Assembly (NCBI GenBank): GCA_000727475.1
Contig: KL647320.1
Span: forward strand, 434,001 to 498,000
Length of the DNA stretch: 64,000 bases
Origin: Sarcocystis neurona
Lineage: Eukaryota; Apicomplexa; Conoidasida; Eucoccidiorida; Sarcocystidae
Direction of reading: 5' to 3'
Position numbers and translations under genes: made by a program. Of the stretch, positions 10,601 to 21,040 are shown one piece after another; the first letter of the stretch is position 1, and every line of letters begins with the position of its first letter. The notes under the pieces were generated by a model that was not told where the DNA came from, searched no databases, and saw only the letters and a program-made list of their open reading frames with translations.

Positions 10601-13600
10601 GTATAATCTGGAGGCGACCACGAAAACTTATCTAAAGTTCGGCACGCACGTGTCTGGCTGAACAACGCGTGTTCAGCGACAGCACCGACGGCATGTGTGA
10701 AACCGCGAAAGGAAAGTGGCCCGTCCGAGCGAGTGCTTTTTCTTCGTGTGTCTACTGAGGAACTTAGAATGTGTCCTCGAGCATACCCGGGGAGAAGATG
10801 TTTATGAAGACATATGCACAGGCAGCCCTAGGATATCCGGAGGAAACATGTGTGTAAAGACGTAGGCACACGCCGTCACAGCGCGTGCGTAATCTTTATT
10901 TCGGCCACAAATACGTCTGTACCCAAAAGTAGAACCAGCGCACCACATTATGTTGCACTACAAACATACGCATGTCTGTGGTTAAACGAATTGGTTGTTT
11001 TCCAGTCCACGGCGCAGAGCACCACACGCACTACTGAAATGTTGGAAGTCTTCGGAATACTATACCTTTTCGGCGTTCCGATGTGACTACACAGCGTCGA
11101 AATAGGATTGTACAATTACGGGATATCTTGCACGTACATATCCCCTCCTTCCAGACGTAACCTACGGTAAACGCGTATATTTGCAGATGTTGCGGGTATT
11201 GACAAGTGCGCGAGACCCAGGGAAGTCTGTGCTTTTTCATTTTCCAGTCGTCGGGGGGCGTTAGGCACGATTATCGCGTTCAGTTAAGTTGCACTGGCGA
11301 CGAGAAGTCGACGCCATCTTTTGTTGTGTTCGCACGCAGTGCACAAAACGCGAGCAGCTCATGGATTCCGACGTCGGACCTTCACTGTGTTCGGCTTGCA
11401 GGTCACTGTTTTGCATGACTGGTTCTCTTCGTTTGTGGCGATGTAGATAGAGAAATGCTTCTTAAGAGTGTAGAGCTAGCCCCGTGATTGCCCGTATATA
11501 TATATATATATAATGTTCCGGATGGGTCGGCGTAGCATGTCCACGCGCCCCTCTATAGGTTCACCGTCCAATGTGTTTGCACAGCAAGGTTTGACGAGTA
11601 TATGAAGGGAAAGGTCTGTAGGGTGTCCCAAATTATGAGTATATCAGAGCGTAAATGTATACTACAGGAAATTTCGTACGTTTGTACGAGTGTGTGATTT
11701 CCGTCGCATGCGCGTGCACACTATAGTTGACACCGTCTACTACTCTGTACTTCGTAGTGCTTGCAAAATCCGCCGACACCACTGTGTAAACGTTGTCTGC
11801 AAGCATTCTGTGTGACGTCTTCTGCACCTGCGTCCAGACTCCGCGTCACCCAGAATTCTTGCGCATATAGAGGGATGTGTCTGCTGCCGCATTGGGCCAC
11901 TCGAACGTGTCTGCGAGGACGCGCCCAGCGACGTTGCCGCCAGGGCAGCCGTGTTCTGACCGGTGAAAAAGCTTAAATTTTCTTACACAACTTGAAAGTC
12001 CTCGAAAAGTGGAAGGAATCCTCTTCGTTCTTCACAATGACGGAAGGTCTGGAAAACATTTATTTTTTTCTTTCCTCCATACGGATGACAGACACCATGT
12101 ATTCTCTGAATCTTCGTCTGAAGAGGCCCAGCAACGTACCCTCAGGTGAATCAACGTGAAACAAACACGTACACAACTAGACAAACGACCTTCTCGTACG
12201 CAGGCAACAACTGCGCAGTCGCGTCGCCTTTCCATGATGGTAAACGCACTGACCCGTTCCACTGAAATTCACGCGGGTTACTTCATCAGCGGTTTGATGC
12301 CGAACGGAAAAAAGTACTGGTTCCCACGCGAATGCAGCGTATTCCTCCAACCGTGCTGCTTCTCGAACGTGTATGCAGTCGTCGGCCGGGTGGTAAAAGT
12401 GCTGTAATCCAGCAGGCCCGTGTGCGCGGAAGGGAATTCGTGCGTGGTCAGTTGTCTGGGCAGGAACACACTAGTAAAGAAAGTTTAGGTGCACAAGAAA
12501 GTTCGCTTTTTTTCCAGTGCCGAGCAATAGTGAGACAAAAACTTACTGTCTCCTTTCCGATCTGCGTTCACGTACCTCTGGACAGAGATCACCCCCGGTC
12601 TATCATCCTCTCTACGGACGGCGCGTGGACGGCCCACATGCACGGCTGTCTGCGCGGCACACGAGTTCGCCACTCTTTCCGTTTATACATACATGTATGG
12701 CTCTGTTTGTCTCTATGATGTACACATGCGCACACATTTGTTGTGTTCAAACACAACATTTTACTTTTTTATTGCGTGTACGTGCAAATTAATGTGTGTT
12801 TGTGCATACAGATGTGGTATCTGTTTGGTCCTCTGGTGAGCGTACCAGACTTCTCCACGGTTGGGAGAAACCGCCCTCCATGTGTGAGAAAGGCGGGAAT
12901 ACTTTTTGCTGTCCCTACCAGTAATTCAGGACCCCTCTCTGCTCCCGATCGTCATACCATTCTCACCCGGGCGGTCGGCACCATTTCGTACGTATTCTCA
13001 GCAGCGCGTAGGCGCCGGCGTCGTTTTACCACGAAATGAAGAACGTCCGCGGACGGAGACTGCCCCACGTTCACACGGTCTGTGGGTTTTGATGCGCCCA
13101 GTCTCCAAATGTGGAGCTTTACAGAAACTGCGGATGTGTCGCAATAGACAAGAGATTAATGTCGAAATTCCGTTCGCTAAAGTGGAAACACGTGTGTGTG
13201 CGGATATCACCTCAGAACTGGCTCCCAGATATCGAGGTGTCCTTTGTCAACGTACAGATTTCCGTTATTTAGCGGCGCTTTCCATCTCCGTGCGCACTTG
13301 CGTCTAGTTGTTTGTACCACTATTACCCGCCTCAAGCGTCTGCCGCGGCATATACATATATGTGTCTATACGTCTGTGTATATATCTATATATACAGTTG
13401 TACATCTTTACCTTTGCGCGCGATCTACCAAGGCCACAGTAAAGATCAGATGACAACTGTCGTCGTTAACGCACGCAGGAAGCAACATATTCCCGTATCA
13501 GCCGGCCTCCGAACATGAACATCAAACATTACCAAGTTTGTGTGACGACGTATGTACACATACCTCCACATATACACAAATATATATTGTCCATCTTGCC

Positions 13601-13789
13601 GGTACAGATGTATGTGTACATACACACACGCACCCGTCCAGACAGACGGATCTGTGATGATGCCACGCCGCACACGCCCGAAGCTGCCTTCCCCAAAACC
13701 TAGCATTTCTTTTGCTGTACCATTTAGCATTGCGTCTTTCCACAGCCACATCCTTCACCTCATCCTCCGCTTTCTGTGCTTGCACACCT
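7637..13789. other. Repeat-poor block without a firm gene
   Basis: About 6 kb with no CAG runs and only short TA/TG tracts (11497-11516, 13360-13410, 13550-13630). Coding-like pieces without splice partners occur at 8267-8533 (+), 8619-8867 (+, containing TGDQWWHHHSHAF), 12156-12407 (+) and 12906-13307 (+), with overlapping minus-strand frames of similar quality. They might be broken element remains. None is called as a gene. Confidence 0.45.
8619..8867 (+). pseudogene. Coding-like fragment, possible element remnant
   Basis: An 82-codon plus frame beginning MPISTSDCLSL and containing FTGDQWWHHHSHAFMCGKAF. Upstream the same frame stays open for a few codons without a clear acceptor. The composition (His/Cys cluster, basic tail) is unlike the CAG-rich genes. 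No homologue could be tested. A competing minus frame (8525-8917) covers the same bases. Confidence 0.2.
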
Positions 13790-14576
13790 AAGCACGTGGA
13801 GCGAGCTGCTTGCTGGTGCTGCTGTTACTTCTTCCGCCTGCTGGAGACGCAGCCGTCGCCAGCGGCACACAAGCGTGAGCAGCAGCACGTGAGACCCAGG
13901 CTGCCTCCTTTGAAAAGCCGTTCCCCGCTGTAGTGGGGCAGGCCTATAGGCGCCGCCCTGTTGCTGCTGTTGATTCTTCGGCTGCTGAAGCGAGTAATTC
14001 TTCAACGTATGCTGCTCTGCACGGCGCGTGCTGTTGCCACGCCTGCTGTTGCTGCCGCTGTTTTCCCGAGTTATTCCGCCGGCGATGTTGCTGCTGTTTG
14101 TTGCCGGCCTTACATTCCTCTACGTATGCTTGATAGCAGAAGTCTATCTCTACGTACCTCAGCAGCAGCAGGAGCATCGTTCCAACATTTGCAGAGCGAG
14201 TAAACGAAATATCCCCAGCACGTCTCTTCCCTTTCCTCCGTCTCCTTCTTATCCTCTTCCTCGTTATCCTTGGCGTCTTTTGAACAGGAGTATCTGCCTG
14301 TAGACTTGCTGAGCCTCTTCGACCCCACCACCTGAGCGAGAAGACGCTGTCTCTGCTACTGCGGGGCCGCGCAGCTCCTAGCAGCAGCAGCACGAGCAGC
14401 TTCGTATATAGCAGGCGTGCCCTACACGTGTAGGGAGAGGTCGTTTCATTCTTTCGAAGAGCCGCTAGAAGTGTAAGAGGTGCCGGTCGATAAAGCTGCC
14501 GCATCAAGCAGCAGCAATAGCAGCAGCAGCGCCAGCGCAAGAGGGTCTCCTTGATCCTGAGCTTCTCTGAATGCAG
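13790..14576. other. CAG/CTG-rich stretch, coding strand unresolved
   Basis: Two incompatible readings are possible. Plus: after TAG at about 13932 a frame to 14203 with a hydrophobic start and AVATPAVAAAVFPSYSAG. Minus: from about 14160 to 13944, Gln-rich with YVEIDFCYQAYVEEC. Since the next gene (14577 on) is on plus, the plus reading may be an upstream exon, but no phase test links them. Confidence 0.3.
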
Positions 14577-16447
14577 CAGCAGGAACAGCAACAGGAGTCG
14601 CAACGGGACCAGCAAAAACAAGGAAGCCGACGACTTTCTCCGCAGGCGCCGCAGCAGCACAAGCAGCACCAGCCTTTTGTAAATCCCGCGTGGCTGCAGC
14701 AGGTGTGTTCTGCCTGAGCTCTTCCAGCAGATGCTGGCTCCTCTTCCCTCTTTTCTTCCTCTTCCTTCTCCTCCTCCTCCTCCTCAGCAGCAGCAGCAGG
14801 AACGACTCTTCCCACGCAGACGTGCAGACGCAGCAGCAGGGTCCTTCATGAGTAAGTCGTTGCCGCAGTTTTCCGCTGGCCTGTTTGCAGGCCGCCACAA
14901 GCTGTGTGCTGGGGCTTGCTCTCATCCGCTCTCTCTGCTTCTCTTCGAGATAAAGGCGCGTGATAGCACCTGTAGCGACGGCAGCTGCCCCAGGAGCAGC
15001 AGCAGCAAGTGCAGTAACAGCAGTAACGGCAGCAGGAGAAACAGCGGTAGCAGCAGCGGCGTCAGCAGCATCACCAACGGCAGCAGCGTGAACGGCATAA
15101 ACAACAGCAGCAGCAGGTGCTGCTGCATCTCCTTCTCCTCCGTTGCTGCGGAAATTGTCGTGCTACTGCCGACCCTTGCTGCCTGCATCACGACTATATC
15201 GTCTCGCCTTCAGTTTGTTTCCTGCACGGGAAGTCGTGATGAAGAAAAGTTCCCAGCCAGCTTGTGGACGACTCGTGCTTCGCATTGTGCTTTTCATGCC
15301 TTTTCCTGCTACCGTTTTTCCTTGTCTCCCCTCCGTATCACGCTGCTGCTCTGTACGTGTGTGCCTGCTGTCCTCCGGCCCTTTGTAGCCTGCCGTCTTT
15401 CTTGCGTATCCTTCCTCTGGCTCGCTCTTTTCTTCTTGAAATCCCATGCTACAGCAGCGTCCGTTGGTCCTGGTACTGCTGCTGCTTCTGCGTGTGCTGC
15501 TCCTGCTACTGCTACTCGTCGGCGCTGTCTTGCTGCGACGTTCTTAGCCGGTGCTGCGGCCCCTCCCGCCGCAGCAGCAGCCTTTTTTGCGGGCCACGGA
15601 GGTGGCGGCGACGGCTGCTTGCTGCGGCTTCCTTTCACGCAGCCAGCAGCAGACTGCAGCAGGATCAGCAAGAACAACAGCAGCAGCAGCAGAGAGAACT
15701 GCGTACGCGTCAACGCCAGTCGCAGCGGCAGCAGTTCCCACACGGGGAGAAGCAGCCATAGCAGCAGAAGAACCTGCCGCGACACCAGCAGAAGCTCCTG
15801 CGTCAGTACGCCCCACAGCAGGTGCTGCCTCAGCGCGACCGACGGCAGCTGCTGCAACAGCAGCGGTAGCCGCCGGAGGAGCAAAAGCAGCACAGGGTTG
15901 ACGGGCACCGGACTCGGCGGTTGGTGCATGCGTGTGGTGGACAAGAAGGCGCAGCAGCTGCGGCCACAGTTTTTGGCGGTGCGTGCGAAGCCCACCGTGT
16001 CTTTCCCATCTTTGTTGTCTGCGAAGAAGAAGCAGACTCTGGGCAGCCACAGCAGCACTTTGTCAAACAGACGCGTGTGCTTGCACAGGCGAACTGGGCG
16101 CCCGCCAGATACAGAAGAGGAGCGTCAATCCTGTTACGGAGAGAAGAAGTGTCAACGTTGTCTTTCTGCTGCTGCAGAGCCGGCAGCGTGTAAGGCTGCC
16201 GCAGCAGCAGCAGTAGACCTGACGCCTACAGTCTTCTTCACGAACAATATTTGCATTCTAGGAAGAACGCCAGGGCCTCCTGGTAAAAGCAGCTTCTTTT
16301 TCTTTCAGCTGTTTCCCCTGCAATGCTCTGCTGCTGCAGTATGCGCGCCTTCCCGGCACAGGTGTTGTGGACCGCCTCCTGCAGTTGCTTCTGCTCCTGG
16401 GTCCTCTCTATCACGCCTCTGCTGCTGCTGCTGTGTGTGGCTGTTGA
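14577..16447 (+). CDS. Gln/Ala/Ser-rich multi-exon protein, internal structure incomplete
   Basis: Well supported exons: 14577-14702 (42 codons, Gln-rich, ends HQPFVNPAWLQQ, behind a CT-rich acceptor, donor CAG|GTGTGT), 14788-14851 (starts QQQQERLFPRRR, acceptor with a 45-nt CT tract, donor GTAAGT), about 15870-16189 (contains VFPIFVVCEEEADS, donor GTAAGG) and 16309-16447 (acceptor TTCTTTCAG, contains LLQYARLPGTGVVDRLL, stop TGA). The joins 14702/14788 and 16189/16309 are in phase. Between 14852 and 15870 all three frames are open or nearly so (Ser/Asn, Ala and Gln readings) and the exon path could not be fixed; the Ser reading is open without a stop from 14731 to 16515. The Gln reading carries two TAG codons (15762-15869). 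No ATG exon was identified. Product unknown. Confidence 0.45.
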
Positions 16448-16732
16448 AGTGTTTGGCCAAGGCTGGCCTGCGGACACGCGCACTAGGGACGACTCATATG
16501 TCGACCTTTGCGTAGTTAGCCGCTGGCAGCACGCCACACCCCCTCGTCTTTTTTTAGCCAGTAGCGTCGAGCTCCCCTTTCTTCATCCGTTGCCCGTTGG
16601 CTTCTTATTTACTACTGCCCTTCGCTGCCTTCTTTTTGTGAACGTCGGGCCCGTCCTTTTCTCTCTGCCTTTTCCCGCTTCCTCGGCTTGTAGAAGTGCC
16701 AGTTCAGGACGTGGATTTGTCTTTCTTTGCAG

Positions 16733-16806
16733 TTCACATCACTGCGGAAGCAGAAATCTTCCCTTCACTGCGCGTCCTATCTAGAAGCATATGTGTACAC
16801 ACGTAG
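16733..16806 (+). CDS. Possible alternative last exon of the 14.6-16.4 kb gene
   Basis: Acceptor GTCTTTCTTTGCAG ends at 16732. A phase-1 frame of 23 codons follows (HITAEAEIFPSLRVLSRS) and ends in TAG at 16804. It joins in phase to a donor CACAG|GTGTTG inside the exon at 16309-16447, giving a different C-terminus from the TGA at 16445. Confidence 0.35.
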
Positions 16807-16839
16807 GGAGTTATATTCGCTGCTATCCCTGTGCACCAT

Positions 16840-16905
16840 CATACCTATATATATACACATATATGATAAATATCTAAATCTATCCATATATATATATATA
16901 TGGTC
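16840..16905. repeat. TA-rich microsatellite
   Basis: Imperfect (TA)n with interspersed CA between the CAG-rich genes at 14.6-16.8 and 17.2-19.6 kb. Confidence 0.8.
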
Positions 16906-17181
16906 AAGTGTGGAGAGCAGGCAGCTCTGTTTTTTATTGTTTCTTTCTGCATATACTCGACGCGGATACGTTGGATCGGTTAAAGCGTATTGTGAGCAGC
17001 AGCGTGGCTGGCGGGAGTGCTGCCGCAGTAAAGTCCCGCCATATTTCTGCTGCGAAGACAGCGACAGCAGCAGCTTTCCTTTGCCTTTTTGTTCGACGGA
17101 AGTTGCCCCACCCGTCATTCCTCTGCTTGTGTGGTCGATTCGGCTTCTGTAGCGCATCCCGTTGTTCTTCTCTTTGCTGCT

Positions 17182-19611
17182 ATGCGCGCAGGATCTCCCC
17201 TCTTCGTCGGCTACAGGCCTCTGCAGGACGCCGCCGTCGTAGCTAAAGTCAAAGCAGCAGGGCTGCATATCGGTCCTTTTCAACTGGCTGCTTGCCCACG
17301 GCGACACCTCGAAGCTTCTCTCTCTTGCTCTTCCTCCTCCTCTTCGTCGTGTCCGCCTTCTCTGTGCTATTCTGACTCTCGTTCTGGGCCCCCTTCTTCT
17401 CGTATTTCCCCGTTTTTCTTTGACGCTTCTTCGGCTTCTTCTTCCTTTTCTTCTTCTCCTTCTGTTGCCTTTGGTGCGACGCCAGATGGGGCTGGGGCAG
17501 GAAGTTCCCCATTTGCAGCGCGAGAGGGCTGCTGCGCGCATGCTGCAGCGCGTGCGGTTCAGACGCACCAAGCAGCAGCTGCTGTCGTGGCGGTGAGCTT
17601 CTCTCCCCTTCCTAGCGTTGGGGATCTGTTTGCTGACGTATTTGACGTACATGTTGAGCAGCTTCCGCGTAGAAAACAGACTTTCTTTGAGGAGCACGTG
17701 GAAGAAGAAGAACAGCAGGAAGAAGCGGAGAGAGAAGCAGCACAAGAAGCTGCACCAAAAGCACCACGCGGAGTGGCCGCAGCAGCACACCCAGAAGCAG
17801 CAGGAGGAGAATCGGAAGCAGCAGGAGGAAAATCAGCAGAAGCAGCAGGAGGAAGAGCAGAAGCAGCAGAAGGAAGAGCAGAAGGAGGAGAGAGAGCAGA
17901 AGCAGCAGGAGGAAGAGGTGAAGCAGCAGGAGGAATAGCAGAAGCAGCAGCGACGGCACGCCACGGCAGCAGCAGCGGTCGTGTTCCCTGTGGCAGCAGC
18001 GGCAGCCACATTCATGCTTCCTACAGCAGCGGTTCTGCCACGCCAAGGAGTAGCTGGAGCAGCAGCACAGATTATACAAGTTGCTACACACCTGCAGAAG
18101 TTTTCCTCTTGAAGCCGTCGCCGGGAATGATTAGCAACCGAGGCATCCTCCCCTCGCACAGAGCAGCAGTGGAGGACTTTGACGCTGCTGCTTCTTGGGC
18201 TGCTGCTCGGCGTGTGTTCCACAGCAGCAAACCACGAACAACAAACGCAGCAGTAGCAGCGGCAGCAGCAGCAGCGGTAGGGGAAGATTTGGCAGCAGCT
18301 GCAGGAAGCGCACGAGCAGCAGCACGGGTGGGGAAAGCAGCAGCAGCAGAGAAGACAGATACGGCAGCAGCAAGGGGGAAGACAGCGACGGCAACGTGGG
18401 CGGGGACTGCAGCAGTAAACGAGGAGGATACAGGTGAAGCAGGCTTCGCACAAGGAGGGACGCCTTTGAACGGCAGCGTTAGCAGGCCTCTCCTCCCCAG
18501 CAGCGAAAGCAGAAGCCGTAAAAGGAGCGCCTGCAGCAATCATCACCCGGCCAGCAGCGCTGAACGAAGCAGCAAGGGGAGGAACAGGAAAGGGAAGAGC
18601 AGCGGGGTTACCGCTGCCGACAAGCCTAGACGCAGGGACTGCTTGCAGGGCAGCAGCGTTGACAGCAGCGGCAGCGTTGACAGGAGCGGCAGCGAGGAGA
18701 GAGAAAGCAGCCACTTGAGCAAGAGTTTGCTGTGTCACATAAAGGCGTCGAGTCGCGCAAGCAACAGCGCATACAGCAGCGAGGAAGACAGCGGCAGGAG
18801 GAGCAGCAGCAGTGCTGCGAACTACCGCAACGGCGACAGCGCGAAAAGCAGCCCACACCGTAAGGAGAACAGCAACGCGGACTGGGGCGGACCTCCGTTC
18901 ACACAGGACTGCTTGTGGATGATAGGATCCTCCCTCGGTGCGGTGCGGCAAACATTTGTAGCAGCTGCAGCAGGGGACGAAGAAGCGTCTGCGGACGTAC
19001 GTGGAGACCTTCTGTGTCTATGGAGGACGCTGGAACAGCGGCAACAGCAGGAGACGCGCCGGCTGACACACCAGCAGACACCCTCTGAGGGGGAGCAGGT
19101 ACAGCAGCAGCAGCAGCATGAGCGACAGCTGCGACAGGCGAAGGAGCAGGAGGAGCAGCAGCAGAGCGAGCTAGAGAAACAGACGCCGAAGCAGCTGGCC
19201 AAGCAGGTGCAGCAGCCGAATGCGCTAATGCAGCAGTCTGAGAGTCAGCAGGAGCAGAAGCAAAGGCAGCTGGCGAAGCACGAGCAGCAACAGACCCAGG
19301 AAGGGCGACAGTGCGCGAAAGGGCAGCAGAAGGTGCAGGCGAAGCAGGAGCAGCAGAAGGACAAGGATACAAATGGAGAGGGAAAAAAGCAAAAACAGCA
19401 GGAAGCAGGGCAGGACCACTCGGATGCGCAAACGCGTACGCAGCAGCAACGGCTGCACCAAGAGAACCAGCAGCGGAAGCAAGCGCACTCCCAACCGTCC
19501 CCGGACACAGGAGGTAAGAGGAAAAGCACGGACGTTGAAAACGACGAGAGGTCGCTCGAGGTCTTCGAGCTGTTTCCTGGTGTATGTACACCACAGGTAC
19601 ACTACAAATGA
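17182..19611 (+). CDS. Long low-complexity protein with Gln-rich C-terminal half
   Basis: A single open frame of 809 codons from an ATG at 17182, chosen because a CT-rich leader lies directly upstream; an in-frame ATG-less extension reaches 17089. It begins MRAGSPLFVGYRPLQDAA. Features in order: Ser-rich 50-110, an ordinary segment LPSVGDLFADVFDVHVEQL (about 145-165), an acidic Glu/Gln helix, a tandem EAAGGR-type repeat (about 205-255), Ser/Ala tracts to about 570, PPFTQDCLWMIGSSLGAV (near 570-590), then a Gln/Glu/Lys coiled-coil-like tail to the TGA. A possible donor GGAG|GTAAGAG at 19511 could move the 3' end downstream. The minus strand is open as Ala/Leu over the same bases and is rejected. 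No domain is known to me; this is a typical coccidian repeat-bearing hypothetical. Confidence 0.6.
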   Translation: MRAGSPLFVGYRPLQDAAVVAKVKAAGLHIGPFQLAACPRRHLEASLSCSSSSSSSCPPSLCYSDSRSGPPSSRISPFFFDASSASSSFSSSPSVAFGATPDGAGAGSSPFAAREGCCAHAAARAVQTHQAAAAVVAVSFSPLPSVGDLFADVFDVHVEQLPRRKQTFFEEHVEEEEQQEEAEREAAQEAAPKAPRGVAAAAHPEAAGGESEAAGGKSAEAAGGRAEAAEGRAEGGERAEAAGGRGEAAGGIAEAAATARHGSSSGRVPCGSSGSHIHASYSSGSATPRSSWSSSTDYTSCYTPAEVFLLKPSPGMISNRGILPSHRAAVEDFDAAASWAAARRVFHSSKPRTTNAAVAAAAAAAVGEDLAAAAGSARAAARVGKAAAAEKTDTAAARGKTATATWAGTAAVNEEDTGEAGFAQGGTPLNGSVSRPLLPSSESRSRKRSACSNHHPASSAERSSKGRNRKGKSSGVTAADKPRRRDCLQGSSVDSSGSVDRSGSEERESSHLSKSLLCHIKASSRASNSAYSSEEDSGRRSSSSAANYRNGDSAKSSPHRKENSNADWGGPPFTQDCLWMIGSSLGAVRQTFVAAAAGDEEASADVRGDLLCLWRTLEQRQQQETRRLTHQQTPSEGEQVQQQQQHERQLRQAKEQEEQQQSELEKQTPKQLAKQVQQPNALMQQSESQQEQKQRQLAKHEQQQTQEGRQCAKGQQKVQAKQEQQKDKDTNGEGKKQKQQEAGQDHSDAQTRTQQQRLHQENQQRKQAHSQPSPDTGGKRKSTDVENDERSLEVFELFPGVCTPQVHYK
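17805..17945 (+). repeat. Coding tandem repeat, EAAGGR type
   Basis: GAAGCAGCAGGAGGAA-like units of 15-24 nt repeat about eight times in frame, giving EAAGG-S/K/R steps with small variations. The unit lengths are multiples of three, so reading-frame selection is visible. Confidence 0.7.
19579..19592. promoter_or_regulatory. 14-bp palindromic motif GGTGTATGTACACC
   Basis: Near-perfect palindrome in the last codons of the 17.2-19.6 kb ORF, followed by a further CAGGTACAC. The same motif recurs at 38838, 62624 and 63977, and a weaker copy occurs near 19979. Confidence 0.5.
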
Positions 19612-20397
19612 ATCAGTAGCCACTCCACTGGTAAGGCCGCAGAGTGAGAGGGGTGCTCAGCAACCGCTTGTGAAGAAGCCTTGTTGGCGGCAGCTCTAAG
19701 AGAGGCCAACAGACATCATGGAGAGATGCAGACGAGGAGAAAGTTTGTCGAACGCCCGTCTAAATTACCAGGAGGGCCTTTTCTTCGTTCCCCACGGGTC
19801 TGGCTAAATCTACTTTTTACCGTTAATTTAGAGAGGACGGCGCATAGGGATGCAGCAGGAGGATCTCTGCGGCGTCACATTCCGCAAAAGTGCCGTGCAG
19901 CGCAGAAGAAAGACAGATTCGCCTGGTAGCCTTCCCAGTGGAGTGAGAACTCCAGTTGAGGCCCGCGGAGTACGGAGCAGTGTACGTACACCAGAAAACG
20001 ACCCGACGATATTTTGGCCGACCACACGCTGAAAATGGACGCAAATTGGTCACAAGAGTTCTAGCAGTCCCACTTGTGGCCGGTAGACGGATCAAAGGTC
20101 GACCCTTACTTATTTCTCGACTGCTTTTTTTCGTAAGAACACCAGCGGACTGCACTTGCAGGTTGGGAAGATAAGCAGAACGGGCCTTTTTACTTGGCCC
20201 GCAGCCGACTGCTCCGTGCTGACCACCTCTCTACTTTTCAGGAATAACATGTTGTCAAGAAGCGACATTCTGCTGGACTATTCAGAGAAGAAAAAAAGTA
20301 CACGTGGTTCTGCGGGAAAGCGAAATAACACGAGTGTCCACGGCAAGTCGTCAAGTCCCCCAACCGCACGCAAGCCTGGGTTCAAGTGAGCAAGGGT
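19612..20397. other. No gene recognised
   Basis: Mixed-composition DNA between the long ORF and the minisatellite. A minus frame of 110 codons (19823-20155) lacks an ATG near its start and has no splice partner. Confidence 0.4.
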
Positions 20398-20765
20398 AGT
20401 GGTTCCTAGTAACACCGACCCTATATATATATATTATATAGTCCTGTGTCGCTTCATAATAATACCGACCCTATACATATATATATATATATATATATAT
20501 ATGTGTAAATCTTGTGTACGCTCGTGTCGGTTCATAGTAATACCGACTGTACATATATATATATATATATATTATATACGCCTGTGTTGGTTCATAGTAA
20601 CACCGACCGTATACATATATATATACATATATTATCTGCCAGTGCCTTCGTTGGTTCATGGTAACACTGACCAAATATATCTATATATATATATATTATA
20701 TGCCCGTGTTGGTACATGGTAACACCGGCCCTGTACATACATATTATATACACCTGTGGTTCGTG
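20398..20765. repeat. Minisatellite, about 60-bp unit, six to seven copies
   Basis: Each unit has a conserved block close to GGTTCATAGTAACACCGACC, a (TA)n block of variable length, and ATTATATACGCCTGTGTT. The conserved block is much less variable than the TA block. It lies upstream of the four-exon gene at 21.0 kb. Confidence 0.85.
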
Positions 20766-21040
20766 TAAACGTAAAGGCATACGAAGATGTCCTACGCCAA
20801 TTGCATGCGAAAGGAAAGACGCACTGTCGGGTGTTGAGCGGAAGAATCTTCACCGTAGTTGCTTGTCCGGCTCCTGTGCCCAAGGACGTGCGATCGCGCC
20901 TTTGCCCTGCGCAGTGGGCCGCTTCTTTGAAGAAGTGTTCTGCTGTTTCTTGTGGACCACTCGCATTTGTTTGTCTCGCTGTGTTCTCTGCCATACATTT
21001 GTGAACTGGTGGATTTTCCTCGTTTCGCTGGGTGTCGAAG

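Noticed and set aside
15309..16058. 249-codon Leu-rich minus-strand frame
   Set aside because: Produced by reading CAG repeats as CTG; the plus strand has phase-matched exons here.
17833..18951. 372-codon Ala-rich minus-strand frame
   Set aside because: Complement of the CAG/AGC tracts of the 17.2-19.6 kb gene; no ordinary segments and no splice context.
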